Source: Albifimbria verrucaria (Eukaryota; Ascomycota; Sordariomycetes; Hypocreales; Stachybotryaceae). Taken from it: a stretch of DNA of 64,000 bases. The notes beneath the pieces were generated by a model, which did not search any database, was not told the DNA's origin, and saw nothing but the letters and a program-made list of their open reading frames with translations. The stretch covers positions 1,860,001-1,924,000 of the forward strand of contig JAHREC010000011.1 of the NCBI GenBank assembly GCA_020081605.1, read 5' to 3'. The number at the start of each line of letters is the position of its first letter. Positions within the stretch are counted from its first letter, which is position 1. Positions 36,288 through 48,880 of the stretch are shown piece by piece. The translations under genes were made by a program, and so were the position numbers.

Positions 36288-37924
36288 TTACAATGACTTG
36301 ACAATCTTTTCGATGGCCTCGATCAAGATGTCGGCATGCTTCTCTTGGAAGATGAGCATGGGGCGGAGGCGCACGGCGTTGGCGCCGCTGCCACCAATGT
36401 TGATGCCGTGGCTCTTAGCCTTAACGAGGAACTCGTCTCGCTTCGGGTTGTTGAAGGCGATGAATGTGCCCTGACCCTTGCCACGGAGATCTTGGAAGTG
36501 GTCGGGAAACTTCTTAGCTAGACCTTCGAGTTTTCCATAGAGATAGTCGCCAACCCTGGCGGTCTGGTTAACCAGATCCAGGCTCTCAACCTCCTCGATG
36601 ATCGCCCTGAACAGGAGCGCTCTGGCTGGGTCACCCATCCAGGTGTTGAACTGACGGTAGGGCTTGTTTGGCCGCAGGGCAAGGTCACCGTAGTAGTAAC
36701 CAGCTGTCTGTGCCTTCTTGGAGAAGGTCATCATGTCCGGTGGGTCCTCCAGGTTCCAGTGCTCGTGGGCCCAGAACTTGCCCGTAGCACCAACACCCGT
36801 CTGGACCTCGTCGACGATGAGGAGGACATTGTGCTTCTTGGTCAGGGCTCGCAGCTTGCGGAAGAAATCGGGGCTTGCGTGGTTGTCACCGCCCTCGCTC
36901 TGAATGGGCTCGACGACCACAGCGGCGGGAGGCAGGTGCCATGTCTTGATAAGGTGCTCAACCTCGTCCAAACTGGCCTGCTCAATTTTAGCATTCTCGG
37001 CAGCATTCTCCTCAAGAGGATACTTGAGCAAAGGAAAGGTTGCCTGTGGCCAATCAAAGGCGGGAATATCGAGCTTGTGAATAGGCTTGGAGCGTGTGGT
37101 AGACAGCGAGCCAAACAGCCGGCCATGGAAACCAGTCCTGAAGGACAGGATGGAGAGCTGAGAAGAGCCAGGCGATTCATTGTTCATGACAGAGTTCATC
37201 TCCTCCTCTGTGAATTCCACTTGGGGACCGCCGCGCTCCAGCTGCCGTCGGTACATGAAAGCAGCCTTGTACGCAATCTCGTTGGCATCGGAGCCCGCCA
37301 TGGCAGTGAATACGTGGTTCAAGCCTTTCGGAGCGACCTTGAGAATGCCGGTCTTGAGGACGTGGGCCCAGTCGTGGCCGGGGAAGTTGCCCAGGGCGGG
37401 ACGGTTGACAATGGCATTGATCATGTCTGGGGTGCAGGCAGCCTTAATCAGAGTCGGGTTATTGTACCCGACAGGAATAGAAGCAATCTGAGCGTAACTG
37501 TTTGATGAAATCGCAAAGTTAGTATATGTTCATAGAAAAAGTACCATCTCAATTGATGAGATTTGGTGAGAAGAGGCAAACCTACACGTCAAGCAGGGTG
37601 TTGCCATCAGGGTCACTGATGTAGTTGCCGTAGCTCTTGGTATAGTCGGCCAACATATTGAGACTTCGAGTGTCAAAGACCTGATCTAGCTCCTGAATAT
37701 GCTTCGAGCTCTCCGGTCCAGGGATCTGGGTCTTGACCGTAGGCCCGGCTGGCTCGCCCTGGAGAAAGGCCTTGGCCAGCTGCGCGGCGGAAGCAGCTCG
37801 GAGGAGAGCTCGTCGTGTACAGGCGAGTGCGTGGAAGAATTGCAGGAGAGGAACGAGGTCTCGCGCCGACCGCAAGCGAAGCGGCCATACGATGGCGAGC
37901 CAGGCCAGTTGGAAGGGGTGGCAT
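36288..37924 (-). CDS. UGA1: 4-aminobutyrate aminotransferase, mitochondrial (GABA transaminase), two frameshifts in the leader exon
   Basis: PLP-dependent class III aminotransferase of the GABA shunt: GABA plus 2-oxoglutarate gives succinic semialdehyde plus glutamate. Exon 1 is 37924-37586, the intron 37585-37498 (GTAGGT...ACAG) and exon 2 37497-36288; 516 residues. The N-terminus is Arg/Ala/Ser-rich without acids, as in a mitochondrial presequence. Core motifs: GYNNPTLI across the junction; MAGSDANEIAYKAAF; SFRTGFHGR; VVEPIQSEGGD; and LLIVDEVQTGVGATGKFWAHE with the PLP-ring aspartate. The lysine is in TFSKKAQTAG (about residue 370). Exon 2 is intact. In exon 1 two bases are missing between LYTTSS and AAQLAKAF (about 37786-37806). 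The fungal enzyme is matrix-located or cytosolic depending on species; the presequence suggests mitochondria. Confidence 0.93.
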
Positions 37925-39634
37925 GGTGATGGGATACGTGTATGGATCGTAGCTGGCGGAAGTCTGTAAGTGGTGGCGGTGGTAGTCCTGCTTGCACAGC
38001 CAAAGAGCGATTGCAAGCAGAGAGAAAGCTGGCGAGGTGGTTTGGAGGGAACAAAAGAGCAACAATGGACTCGGGAGACAGTGCGACTCAAGGCGGCCTG
38101 GCCGGGAAATGTTTGAAGTCAGTAATGGAGTTGTGTGTTCGTCATTCCTAGCTAGCCGGTAGCTCAAGCAAGCTCCCTTGATATGTACCTGGCTGGGTAT
38201 GCACACTGGCACAGGCTCGAGGTACCTTGGCCTGAACCGGCTTTGGAGGGCAGCAGCTCCGGTTCCAGCCTCTTATCGGGGCGGATTGCAGCGGCTTATC
38301 AGTGGGGCCCCTTTCCAGGGAGGGTGCTTGCGGTGCTTGCGGTGCTCCAAGGATGCTCCAGGGATGCCCGGCTGCACTGTGGCAGGCAAGGCAGGGAGCC
38401 CGAGTGCCCTGGAACAGGCATCTGCTGAAGCTTCGTCCCCAACCCATGACGGCCTCATTGGCTGGCACCTCATCACCGTTACGTACCTGGTATTCGAAGC
38501 CATTCACCGATCACCGGACCTCGGGCCAGACCAGACCAGGCCAGACCAGACGCCCTCTAAGTTATTACTTAACGAGAATCACTGGCTTGCTCACACATGG
38601 ACCCTGGCAGCCACTCGTCGACCTGCCTGCATTGACGTGTAGCCGGCTTCAGGTGACCCGTCATATCACAGCCGTCATTGATTCCGCACCATCAACAACT
38701 CTCGAGTCTCGAACCACAACCAAAAGACCCCTTCCTGAAACAACGGCAACTTCTCGGAATCCCATGTGCTAATCTAGGCTCCTTCCCATCTCTTCACACC
38801 ATCTTCTGCAGCAATTAGTAGTCCGCTCGAGCCCTCATCCAGGTAACTGAATCACCACTTACACGCCATCAAAGCCTGTGGTTACCATGCAGATGAAACG
38901 TCAAGTGCTCTAGCACAAGTAAAGATCTCTTATCACGAAACGCACGACCAGACGACTTCTACTTCTACCAGGCAACCGGCTCTGTACCGGCACCGCTCAG
39001 ACACACCGCCGGCTTCGGCTGTGGCTCCCTGTCTGACCTTGGCCCAAGCCACGCGAAATCCGGGGTTCCTTGGCGGGGTTGTCCGAATCTCACGATGCCG
39101 AGACACCACCGTCCGTCTTGTCTCTCCTCTTCAGCCACCCTGCTTGGGTGATACACACCGCCCGCTTGCCGACCGGCTGCTGGGCTTGTTTCTGGTTAGA
39201 CGAGTTGCCAACATTGCATCACAAGACACACAAAAGGACGGGAAATGAGCCTGTCTATTGCGATAACGATCAATTTCTCCTCTTTCTTCCCCGCAAATTC
39301 TATTGCTTCTGGAACGTCAACTGCTCCACGCCATTACCATGCCATAAGCAGTAAAGCTTCGCCCTTGTGACTCGCGCCGGCTGATGCAATGGTCTAAGAG
39401 GAACCGCAAATAACGGCAATCTCAATGTGTCCCCATGATGAACTCCCAACGCCCAACCTATGCAAAATAGAAAACTATGCAGTTGCTCCCGAAAAACAAG
39501 GCCCACCCCCAATTCATTCTCTCCCATCACTCAGCTCAGTCACATCATCCCCTCACTTGCCTCCTGAAAGCTAGCTAGCCTTGGGCCTCTACATAAAACC
39601 CTGGCAGCGTCTTTGGCTTGGCCCTTACTTCTGC
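37925..39634. other. Intergenic between GABA transaminase and CLC channel
   Basis: About 1.7 kb. The left part is the GABA transaminase promoter, with AGGTACCT at 38220-38227 and GC-rich direct repeats near 38330-38350. CAGAC-type repeats lie at 38525-38551. The rest is the 3' side of the CLC gene. No supported gene. Confidence 0.45.
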
Positions 39635-42588
39635 TTAAATAGACCACTCTTCGGCTTCTTGTTCGCGAACATATCGAACAAACGTCTTCTTGTGAGTCTG
39701 TAGCTGCATTAGCGACCTGAAATTGATGCAGGGCTCGATCGATTACAACTCACCATTCCTGCGTATTTTCCGTCCTTTGAGACACATATGTACCGAAGCC
39801 CCAACTTGACAAAACACTCATACACCAAATCCAAAGGCGATCGAATGTCTAGTGTCACAGGCGCCTGGGAAGGTGTCAGTTGAGAACAAAAAGAGCAAGT
39901 GACAGAGTTATACGTACTGGATCAATATACGGAGTAAAATCCGTGGGATCGGGCTCCGCATGAGCATCATCCTCGTCAATACTAGCCACACGTGCCATGA
40001 GACAGAGTGCAGAGCCTTCGTCGGGAAGCTGATCAAGTGCAAACTGTAAATCAGGTGCTGGGATTAAGCCCACCAAAACATCATGTCTGACGATTGGTAA
40101 ACCACCATCAAGTTCGCCAGCACGGTGGAGGAGCTCAAGCTTCAAACGAAGGGTGGACGCCGGAACCACAGGTGAGTTGGTCAAGTCGATGATTCTTTCC
40201 CGACGCATGCGGGGCACGAGATCTGCCAGTTCACCTGTGAAGACAGGCTTGTGCTTATTATCCAAGAAAGGATAGGAGTTCATGTTCGTCAACAGGTCCT
40301 GGGACATGTTAGCAAATCAACCCGGTCCTACATCTGCCCGCAGTCAGCTTACATAGATACTGTTGGGCTCCAAGGCGTCCGCAGTCCACTTTGCCACAAG
40401 AATAGAGAGCGAGAAGGGTAGGACATAATCGAGACTACCAGTCAGTTCGAATAGGATAACCGCCAAAGTCACAGATAGTCGAGTTACTCCGCACATGGTC
40501 GCACCAGCAGCAATGAGACCGTACACGCCAGGCTGAATGCAGCTACCATCCGCCATGGTGGCGCAATTGCCCCATATGGTCCATGATGGAGTCGTCAAGA
40601 CTAGCCATTGCATGAGATGGCCAAGGACTCTGCCAAGCAATCCACCAACCACCATGGATGGGACGTATATACCAGCCGGAACTTTCTATCTTGAGGTCAG
40701 CAAATTCAAGCATACAGAACCGGGGTATCGCTTACAATTCCGAAGGTAATGACTGTCAGGAATCCCTTGATCAAGAGAGCAACCATGAGAGTGCTGATGA
40801 TGGGCGGAATGTCATCAACAGACTTAGGGCAGAGGCCTAGCTCATTAGCTCTTGGTGTGTTGGCATTGCAAGGCGATGCTATGTTGAGAAGCAACTTGGC
40901 AACAGACAGCTTGGTCAAGGGGTTCCAGTAGCTCATAAGCCCAGTCGTGAGTGCGACCAAGAACACTTCGAGTAAAGGGTAGGCCTTGATGATCTTCACA
41001 CGTCGGAAAGACTGTGCCCAGTGTTTGGACGCCTTGATGAAGAGTGCACCCATTGCACCGCCGAGAATTCCCACAAAGATGAAGCCCCAAGTTCGAAGAA
41101 TTCCCAATCAATCAAGTAGCGCACCTGAAACATGACGATCTTTTGTGTACCGTAGGGGTTGAGGAATTTGAGCGAAAGTGCCGCAACAATGCAACAGAAA
41201 AATGTCCTGAACAGAGTCTTCGCCGGGAAGAAGTATGATACTTCTTCCAGGCCAAACAATACGCCGCCAAGGGTGCGCCAAAGGCTACAGCAACACCTGC
41301 TGCAGCGGCGGCGGAGAGAACCTCACGCCTCTTGGCATCATTGCGGTCGTATTTGGAAAACAGACGACAGGCGATGTTGCCAACACAAGTGGCTATATGG
41401 ACATAGGGTCCTTCCTTTCCCAAGCTCAGACCAGATGCCACACTCAAGACGAGGCCGATCATTTTGACAAGTAATGTTTTGAGGCCAAGAAATCCGTGCA
41501 AAACGAATCCGCTCAGAATAACACGGACCTCAGCGACACCACTTCCTGCAGCCGAGTAGTAGACCATTGGGGCACCTTCGGTCTCGATCATCTCTTGCTG
41601 TCTTGGGCTAGGACTGTCATCAGGGTTGTCGTCGACTTGTTGAGGAAGGCCCTCGGCGCCGAGGTTTTCATCAAAGGTTCTCATGCGGTACGCCGAAGGG
41701 ACCACGGTCTTAGTCCATAAAGTCATCCAGCATGAGAGGAAGGAGAACCCAAGGACTCCAACTAGATAGACGGCGAATTCAGTGGCTTCTTCTCCAAAAG
41801 GATGGTTGTCAAAGGCAGCCGACCACGACTCCCAGTCGTCGCAAGCTCCCTTTGGGCAGCATTTCTGTTGAGTTGGTCAGCATGTTACATTGTAGACTTC
41901 TTCGTTTCCTGGGCAGCGTGAAATACCTTCTCATCCAAGTACCATGCTCTTGAACAGTAACCGTCCTTCCAATCAAAGACCGTGGATTCAGAGACGTTCA
42001 CCACGTAAGCGATAAGTGCAAGCACAAAGCCCACAAGGGCACTAAGGATCCAACCCTGAGCACCATCAAATACGACACGAACTCGACCCCAAAAGTCCTT
42101 TCGGCTGCGCAAAGCTTTGACACGGTGTGAATCGGCAATAGTATCATGAACCCAATCAGTACTTGTAAATTGATCGTACCATACTCGTTCGTCGGGGAAA
42201 AGAGAGCCTTTTGACTCGGCCATAGACTCTTGGCGGTCGGAGAGGGCATGGATTAATCGTTGGCCCCATGATGGATTTCGGCTATGATGAGGAATATTGC
42301 CTGCAATAGGTAGGCGTAAGCAATCATTCCAAAGCTCCATGGGGAGGTCACAACAGTAAACAATCAATCACTTACCTATGGAGCTGTTGTTGCGGCTAAG
42401 GCAGGGTACCCGGGGAGAGACTGCCCCGTTAGGGATTCGGATGCGTGACCTCGAGGTTCGCAGCAGCGGTGTTTGCTCATCGGCCTCTTGGTTTGAGTGA
42501 TGGCGTGTCGGGGAAATAAACGGCGGGAGGTGATTGGCGACGGTGGCTGCGTCGTGTGGATGGAGCTTTCTCCGTCTCGGTCGGCCAT
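39635..42588 (-). CDS. CLC-family chloride channel/proton antiporter with CBS domains, three frameshifts
   Basis: Intracellular-type chloride transporter resembling yeast Gef1 and animal CLC-3/4/5. Seven exons: 42588-42376, 42300-41927, 41864-40736, 40685-40353, 40298-39918, 39864-39754 and 39697-39635; about 868 residues. The cytosolic N-terminus of about 190 residues is basic and Ser/Pro-rich. The selectivity motifs are GSGVAEVRV (a fungal form of GSGIPEV), [10 protein letters not shown] with the gating glutamate, [15 protein letters not shown] and [14 protein letters not shown]. About ten hydrophobic helices can be traced. Two CBS modules follow, one starting with [11 protein letters not shown] and one ending in [12 protein letters not shown]. 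The gating glutamate suggests Cl-/H+ exchange, not a passive channel. Breaks at 42510-42513, about 41270 and 41085-41088 are each cured by one base. ATG 42588 is chosen because only this frame gives an ATG that continues after base restoration. Confidence 0.92.
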
Positions 42589-44063
42589 GGTGATGGGTAT
42601 CAGGTGAAGACACGGCAGGGTATATTCGATGTTCGTGGGTTTTCAAATCTAAAGAGCAGGTTGAGCGAAGAGAGGGCGTGGCATTCCGGAGGATTTGTCA
42701 GACGTGATGGCGGGCCTGCAGCTCGTCAACGAGAAGCTGTTGTCGAGCGTGGTGTCGCAGCTGCTCGGCTTGAGGAAACAAGAAAGAACTATGGTGAACG
42801 ACAGAAACCAAATTAAAAGGAAGGCCGCGAGGCTTTTCACGCAGCTAGGCAAGGGTCTTGCTGCCAGTGCAAAGCTACCTTCCAGGAGGTATTCCAGCAA
42901 CGACGCTGGGTATGATGGCGCGAAGAGCGTTGCACTTTGAGGATGATGGTGGTGGTTCACGTGGTGTTGTAGCCTGTACTTACGCCTCGGTAGTCGCGCT
43001 TGGAATTCGAGTCAGAAGGCTCTGCCAAGCCTCCCCAGGTGACCTTTCCAACCGTCACCCGCTCCTAACTCTGTAAGGTGAAGCAGCCAAGCCGAATGGT
43101 CTCAAGGATGCAGCGCAGCCAGGGCAGAGTAGTTGAAGTGCAAATAACGAAATAAAGAAGCTCTGCGGACACTGAACAATTGTCTCGGAGCTCAGACAAG
43201 CCCAACCCAAGCCAGGTCACGAGGTACCTACCTCCCAACTGCCCCTGTAGGTACCCAGTACCGCGCTGATGCACTACGATGCGTCATTGCCAAAGCAGAG
43301 GTACATTTGATTGGCGTGTCCCGGCCACAGCATGCGCCTCCCCGTTAAAAGACCCTGAATTAGCAGCTTTCTCGGCCTCGGTCTCTAATACTTTATTTTC
43401 CCCATGGTACTACCTACCCACCTATGTGATTGCACATCAGGAATTCACCACCAGACACCAACGCCTGATCAGCACTGACGAGAAGGTTGTACTGTCAGGG
43501 CACGCTCAAGGCGTCGAATGTATGAACACGAGAGTACGCCGCGGAGGATGCCCGTAAGCCACCCTTTAAATTACAACGATGACCTCATGAGACACGCAGC
43601 GTGCTGTTTGCTCTGCTTATTGGCGTGCTTCAAGCATGCATGGGGTTGGGCCTTTCAGGGGTAGTGATTGCACCATCGTTGTTTGACTCGCGTGGGATAA
43701 GGGAAGTTGTTTTGGGAGGTACCCTGCTGGCCTGCGCCACAAGAGCCCGCCCTCGCTGCAGTCAGCCCCTCCTAAAGATACAAAGTACTTACTGTACTGT
43801 ACGTGACTTGACACCACTTGCCTCTGGGATCGGTTGAGCTAGTCCTATCGGGCCAGGTCCCCATCCTTATCTTATCAGCCAGGAAATTTTCAGGCGGACT
43901 TCCAACAGCATTTCTGTAGTGTAGATTGAGAAAAAGATTCTGGTCGACAAGTTCGCCATCGTCTGGCAACAATTTGAGCCTTTCTCGACTGTTGAACCCC
44001 TGCCTTTGTCAAACACGCACCTTTCTTTCTCGGCTTTCTTTAATCTACAAAAACCTCATCATC
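42589..44063. promoter_or_regulatory. Divergent promoter region of CLC (-) and SAS10 (+)
   Basis: About 1.5 kb between outward-facing start codons. It has AGGTACCT at 43222-43229, a related GTAGGTACC at 43249-43257 and a TACTGTAC run near 43789-43801. No gene seen. Confidence 0.45.
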
Positions 44064-45925
44064 ATGGCAAAGAAGAGAAAGGCAGGCGGTCGCGATTCGC
44101 GACCAAGCGGGCCAAAGGAAGTAGATCCTAAGGACGCCCGGATAGGCCCCGTAACCACCTTCGAAGATGTCGCGGACTCCGAGGACGAATACTTCATCAA
44201 CAAGGATCGTATTATGCTCGATGATCAGCCTAAGTCCAAGAGGCAAAGACGAGACGACGACATCGAACTGTCAGACGAAGAGGTTCTTGGCTACGATGAT
44301 GAGTCCGACGACGATGATGAAATTGATGACCAAGACGAAGAGGAGGAAGAGGACCAACCATCAAAGAAATCGAAAAGTCGGGCTCGCGGGGAGCACAATC
44401 CGAAGATGCAGCTGAAGGAGAGGAAGAGGAGGACTCCGCGTGGTGGGGTTCATCCAAGAGGGAGTACTACGATGCCGACAAGATTGAGACGGAGGCAGAT
44501 GCCTTGGAGGAGGAAGCCGAAGCAAAGCGCTTACAGCAAAAGAAACTCTCCAAGATGGCCGAGGAAGATTTCGTTTTCGATGGTGACGAGTGGTTGGCTG
44601 CCGAGCCAGACGCGGAAGACGATCAAGACGCAGTTGTGGAAGTGCTCAAGGATGTCGAGATTACTGCGGATATGGGACCGGAGGAGCGTTATGAGCTGCT
44701 TCAAGCCCGATATCCTGAATTTGAGCACCTGGTGAACGAATTCCAGGAACTTCAGCCTACTTTGCAGGAGCTCAAGGAAGCGGTTGGCAACAAGCCCAGC
44801 AAGTCTCTGGAGACCCTCAAATACCGTATCCTTGGATGCTACGTTGCGTCTCTGGCTAGCTACTTTGCCGTTCTCACCTCACCGGCAAGAGATTCGACCC
44901 AGTCGCAGAAGACCATCGACCCTGCTGAACTACGAGAACATGAAGTAATGCAGACGCTGATTGATTGTCGCGACGCTTGGCACAGGATACGAGACATGCG
45001 AGCAACGAACATTGCAGAGGACGAATCTAGCCTGGTGGATGACGAGCCTATCCCTGAAGATCTTCTGGATGACGAGCCTTCAAAGCCTGTAAAGAAACTA
45101 CGATCTAAGAAGGACAAGGCAACTTCTGAGAAGAAGGCTAAGCTATTGGAGAAATCCAAGGCCGCCGAAGCTTCCGTCGCAGACTTGTATAACCTCCCTC
45201 TGTCTCGAGGTTCTAAGAAGTCTAGTAAGCAGGCTAAGCTCGCGGCCGCCCAGATCGCGGACGACAACTCTGATTTCGGTGAAGAGGCTGTTCTTGACGC
45301 CAGAACGGCGGCAGACAAGGCGGCGCGCAAGAAGAGCTTGAAATTCTACACATCCCAGATTGTTCAGAAATCTAACCGCCGAACTGATGCTGGTCGCGAT
45401 GCTGGAGGCGATATGGACATTCCTCACCGTGAGCGTCTGAGAGACCGTCAAGCCCGACTAATGGCCGACGCCGAACGACGAGGCAAGAAGGACTCGAAGC
45501 ACGGCGCGGACCTTGGCGATGACAGCGATGCGGAAGACGCCGCTGCAGCCAATGCTCTACGTGGCGATGAGGACGAGTATTATGATATGGTGGCTCATAA
45601 GTCGAAGAGCAAGAAGGAAGACAAGGCCGCCAGGTACGCAGCTTATGCGGCTGCCAGCAAGGCTGACAGAGTCGTCGAGACTGAGGAGCTTGGCGAGGAT
45701 GGCAAGCGAAAGATCACGTACGCGATTGAGAAGAACAAGGGATTGGCACCAAAGAGAAGCAAGGATGTCAGAAACCCCAGAGTCAAGAAGAGAAAGCAGT
45801 ACGAGGCCAAGCAGAAGAAGCTGCGCAGCATGAAACCTGTCTGGAAGGGAGGTGAACCGAAGGGAGGATACCAGGGTGAGCTCGCTGGTATCAATGCCAG
45901 TGTTATTAAAAGTATCAAGCTGTAG
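44064..45925 (+). CDS. UTP3: U3 snoRNP/SSU processome protein SAS10 (UTP3), one frameshift
   Basis: Component of the small-subunit processome required for 18S rRNA maturation in the nucleolus. Single exon, about 620 residues. It starts with a basic tail (MAKKRKAGGRDS), then a long acidic region of Asp/Glu. WWGSSKREYYDADKIETE opens the conserved part. RYPEFEHLVNEFQEL and a lysine-rich middle (KLRSKKDKATSEKKAKLLEK) mark the Sas10/Utp3/C1D helical region. The C-terminal Sas10 domain has KNKGLAPKRSKDVRNPRVKK and RMKPVWKGG-like ending, giving high family confidence. One base is missing in the acidic/lysine region between about 44356 and 44401. Reading either CC run as CCC restores the frame. The ATG at 44064 is preceded by a pyrimidine-rich promoter. 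Confidence 0.92.
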
Positions 45926-46305
45926 TTTGAGAGGAGTACATATAAATCATACTGCAGTGCTGCAGAATTCAATATCATTCGTCGAATGGAATCATCATAT
46001 TGCCTATGAATCATGAAGAGAATTGTGCATGAGCTTGCTTGATGTTGTCCTTCGACACTGTCGATACAATTGATGCGAATGTAGGGTAGGTTGGTGGGTG
46101 CAGGATGGAGTACACGTTACACCATCCCACTACCAGCTCACCGTCCAGCTTCCAGCACCCAGCACGAGAGAAACGCTGTTAAAGCTGCAGCCACGACGAC
46201 TACGACGGCTCAATTCCCGCGCTCTAGATGCCGTATCCCATATAGCATTCGCCTCGGCAGCGCCAAGCCGCATAATACACGAGCTGTTCTCCGCCGTTCC
46301 TCATC
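45926..46305. other. Intergenic between SAS10 and COG1
   Basis: About 380 bases between two + strand genes. It holds the SAS10 3' end and the COG1 promoter. Nothing else seen. Confidence 0.5.
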
Positions 46306-48739
46306 ATGACTACGCCGAACCTGTCGACGATGGCCTCATCAGCCGAGGTATTCTCGGGCAGCCATACCCTACCACAAATCCGCGCTATACATAAATCTCT
46401 TCATGTTCAAATCGAAGAGAAGGCGAGTCGGTTACGCAACCAGGTGGGCAGCTCCTACCGGGAGCTGCTAGGAACGGCCGACACAATAGTCCAGATGCGC
46501 AAGGACAACGATGAAGTCCAGGAACTGCTTGGCCACATGGGAGGTCGCTGTGGGAGGGCGGTTGTAGGAATAAAGGCCTCAGGGCTACAAAAATTCGTCA
46601 ACAGAGCAAACGATGCGCGCACAGCTGAAGCGGCGCGGCTACGGCTGTTAGATGGATGTGGCCTAGTCTTTGACAGGATATTGAGAGGTGGCGGAGGTTT
46701 GGACGAAACGATTAATAGGGGGACAGGCTAATATTGGCAACCAAAGTCTATGTCCTCAGTCGGTTGCTGGTCAACAGTTTGGGCGACAAGACGAACGGGG
46801 AAGGCATTCGGCAAGCCCCGAAGCTGCTAAGAAGTCATTGGCTACCCTACGACGACGGCTTCTAAGAGGGGTGGACAAGGTTCTTGAGAAGGCCGGCGAG
46901 GATGCAGAGAGGGATGAAGTGCTGCGGGCGCTGTGTGCGTACAGCCTTGCTACAAACTCAGGCGCAAAGGATGTTCTCCGTTACTTCTTGCTCGTGCGAG
47001 GCAAGGCCATGGCACTGGCTTTTGATATCGAGGACAATGAGCGCGAAAGAACTTCAGAGGATGTTGTATTGAGCCTAAAGCTCTATACACGGACGATACT
47101 CGACGTTCAGGCACTAGTGCCTATGAAATTATCGCATGCGTTGAGCGAGCTGAAGCGACGGCCGCTGCTCGCTGATGCCTCCATTAAAGGACTTGAAGGT
47201 CTCCGACTAGATATCTATGGACAGTGGTGTGGCGATGAGATTCAAGATTTTACGCCCTTTATCCGTCATGACGACCTTGACGGTAAGCTGGCACGAGATA
47301 CGTTGATGAATTGGGCAGAGAAGGAGGCGTGGTATTACTGGATGGTTTGAAGAGCACGCTCCAGCAGATGGCCGACTTCAAATCAATTATGGATCTACGA
47401 ACAAGCGTCCTTCGACTCTGGATCAGAGATGGTGGCAGAGCCAAGGGATTTGACCCGAGGAGATGCAGGATGACCTGCGCGAGGCCATCAATGGTCGTAT
47501 GCTTGCGGTTCTTGATGCCAAAGTCAGCAAACTGCGACTTGTGGGATCCGAGATCAGTGCGACTTTGGATGGATGGAAGCCCGGCACGACGGACAAACAA
47601 ATCGGACTGTGGAATGAAGACGGCTACGACGCGGCTCTTGCAAACGGCGCAGCGTCCTTTGTCCAGGAAGTGGCATCCCGTCTCTACGGGCACAATGACG
47701 CAGTTTCCAAAGCTCTCAACTGCTATACATCTTGGTATCATGTCATCGACGACGTGAAAGAAGTAGTGGAGTCTTTGAAAAACAACGTTGGGACAACGAC
47801 TACGAAGAAATTGAGGATGAAGACACTATTGAAGCCAGGCAACAGCTGCTGAGCAAAGACGATCCAAGTATGTTGCAGAAGAAACTAGACAGCGCCTTGG
47901 CCAAGTCGTTTGAAGAACTGGACGGACACCTTCAGAAGCTTTGGAAAGCTCAAGCGGAGACAGCAAATAGCAGTGCCATCGCCATGTACCTGCTTCGTGA
48001 CTTGCGAGACATCCGCAGCCAGCTGCCCGCGCTCGCAACCGTCAAGGACTTTGGGTTGAAGTTGGTGCCCGAACTTCATCAAAAGGTTGCGGTCCATGTC
48101 TCCACTGATGCGTTGGACGAGTACGTTGCAAATGGATTGTCAGAAAGACTGGTCGTGGGACGAGCACTGTGGGAGGGTGAAACTCAACTGCCCGGTCAGC
48201 CCTCACCAGTATTGTTTCAATTCCTCCGTAGTTTGTCTCTTTCCATGGCAGATGCAGGTCTGGACCTCTGGAGTCCTGCGGCTGTGGCGGCTTTGAAGAA
48301 TCACTCGACCGAGCGTCTTTGTAAGGCGTGGCGAGAGACGTTGTCAAGTATTTTGATCAAGGATGCATCTGATACCAACAAAGACAAAGAAACGAATGGC
48401 AATGCGAAGTCCGAAGAGGAGGATGAGGAGGAAAAAGAAGGAGAAGAGAAGCAGGAGGAAGCAGATGAGGACCAGAAGACCGAGAACAAAGAGCTAGAAG
48501 GAGATGCAAGCCTTACATCCGAACAGGCACGAGATCTGCACACTCAATGGCTGTTCGACGTTTCATTACTACGACGCTGCCTGGGCTCTGGAAAAGGAGT
48601 ATCCAGCGAGCAATTAGATGATCTGGCAGACACCCTGCTGGAGAAGTCGGGGCTGGACAGTCACTCCCGACAGCGTATTGTCAAAAGTTCCCAAGACTTT
48701 TGGCAGAGGACGAGCCTGCTTTTTGGGTTACTAGTTTAG
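46306..48739 (+). CDS. COG1: Conserved oligomeric Golgi complex subunit 1 (COG1), five frameshifts
   Basis: Lobe-A member of the COG vesicle-tethering complex in intra-Golgi retrograde traffic. Single exon, about 812 residues. The N-terminal Vps51/COG fold shows SHTLPQIRAIHKSLHVQIEEK and KASRLRNQVGSSYRELLGTA, helix-rich as in other COG/exocyst subunits. The middle has TKVYVLSRLLVNSLGDK, RYFLLVRGKAMAL and WEGETQLPGQPSP further on. An acidic, disordered insert of Glu/Asp/Lys (about nt 48400-48500) precedes the final helices. Breaks are at 46718-46722, 46816-46819, 47326-47327, 47454-47456 and 47778-47782, in G, C and A runs, each restored by one base. Between the first two breaks the coding frame is short (about 100 nt). 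ATG 46306 is preferred over the ones before it because the frame is conserved from there. Confidence 0.88.
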
Positions 48740-48880
48740 AGCGTTTAGAGTCCATAGACAATGGAATGTTTCTCGAAACAGCTACGTTTTAAGAAGTGGC
48801 ACGTATATTTCCCCAGTCAATAGGCTGATTTGTACTAGAGTCGCTTGCCAGAATGCAAATGTATAAGAACATGAAGGAAA

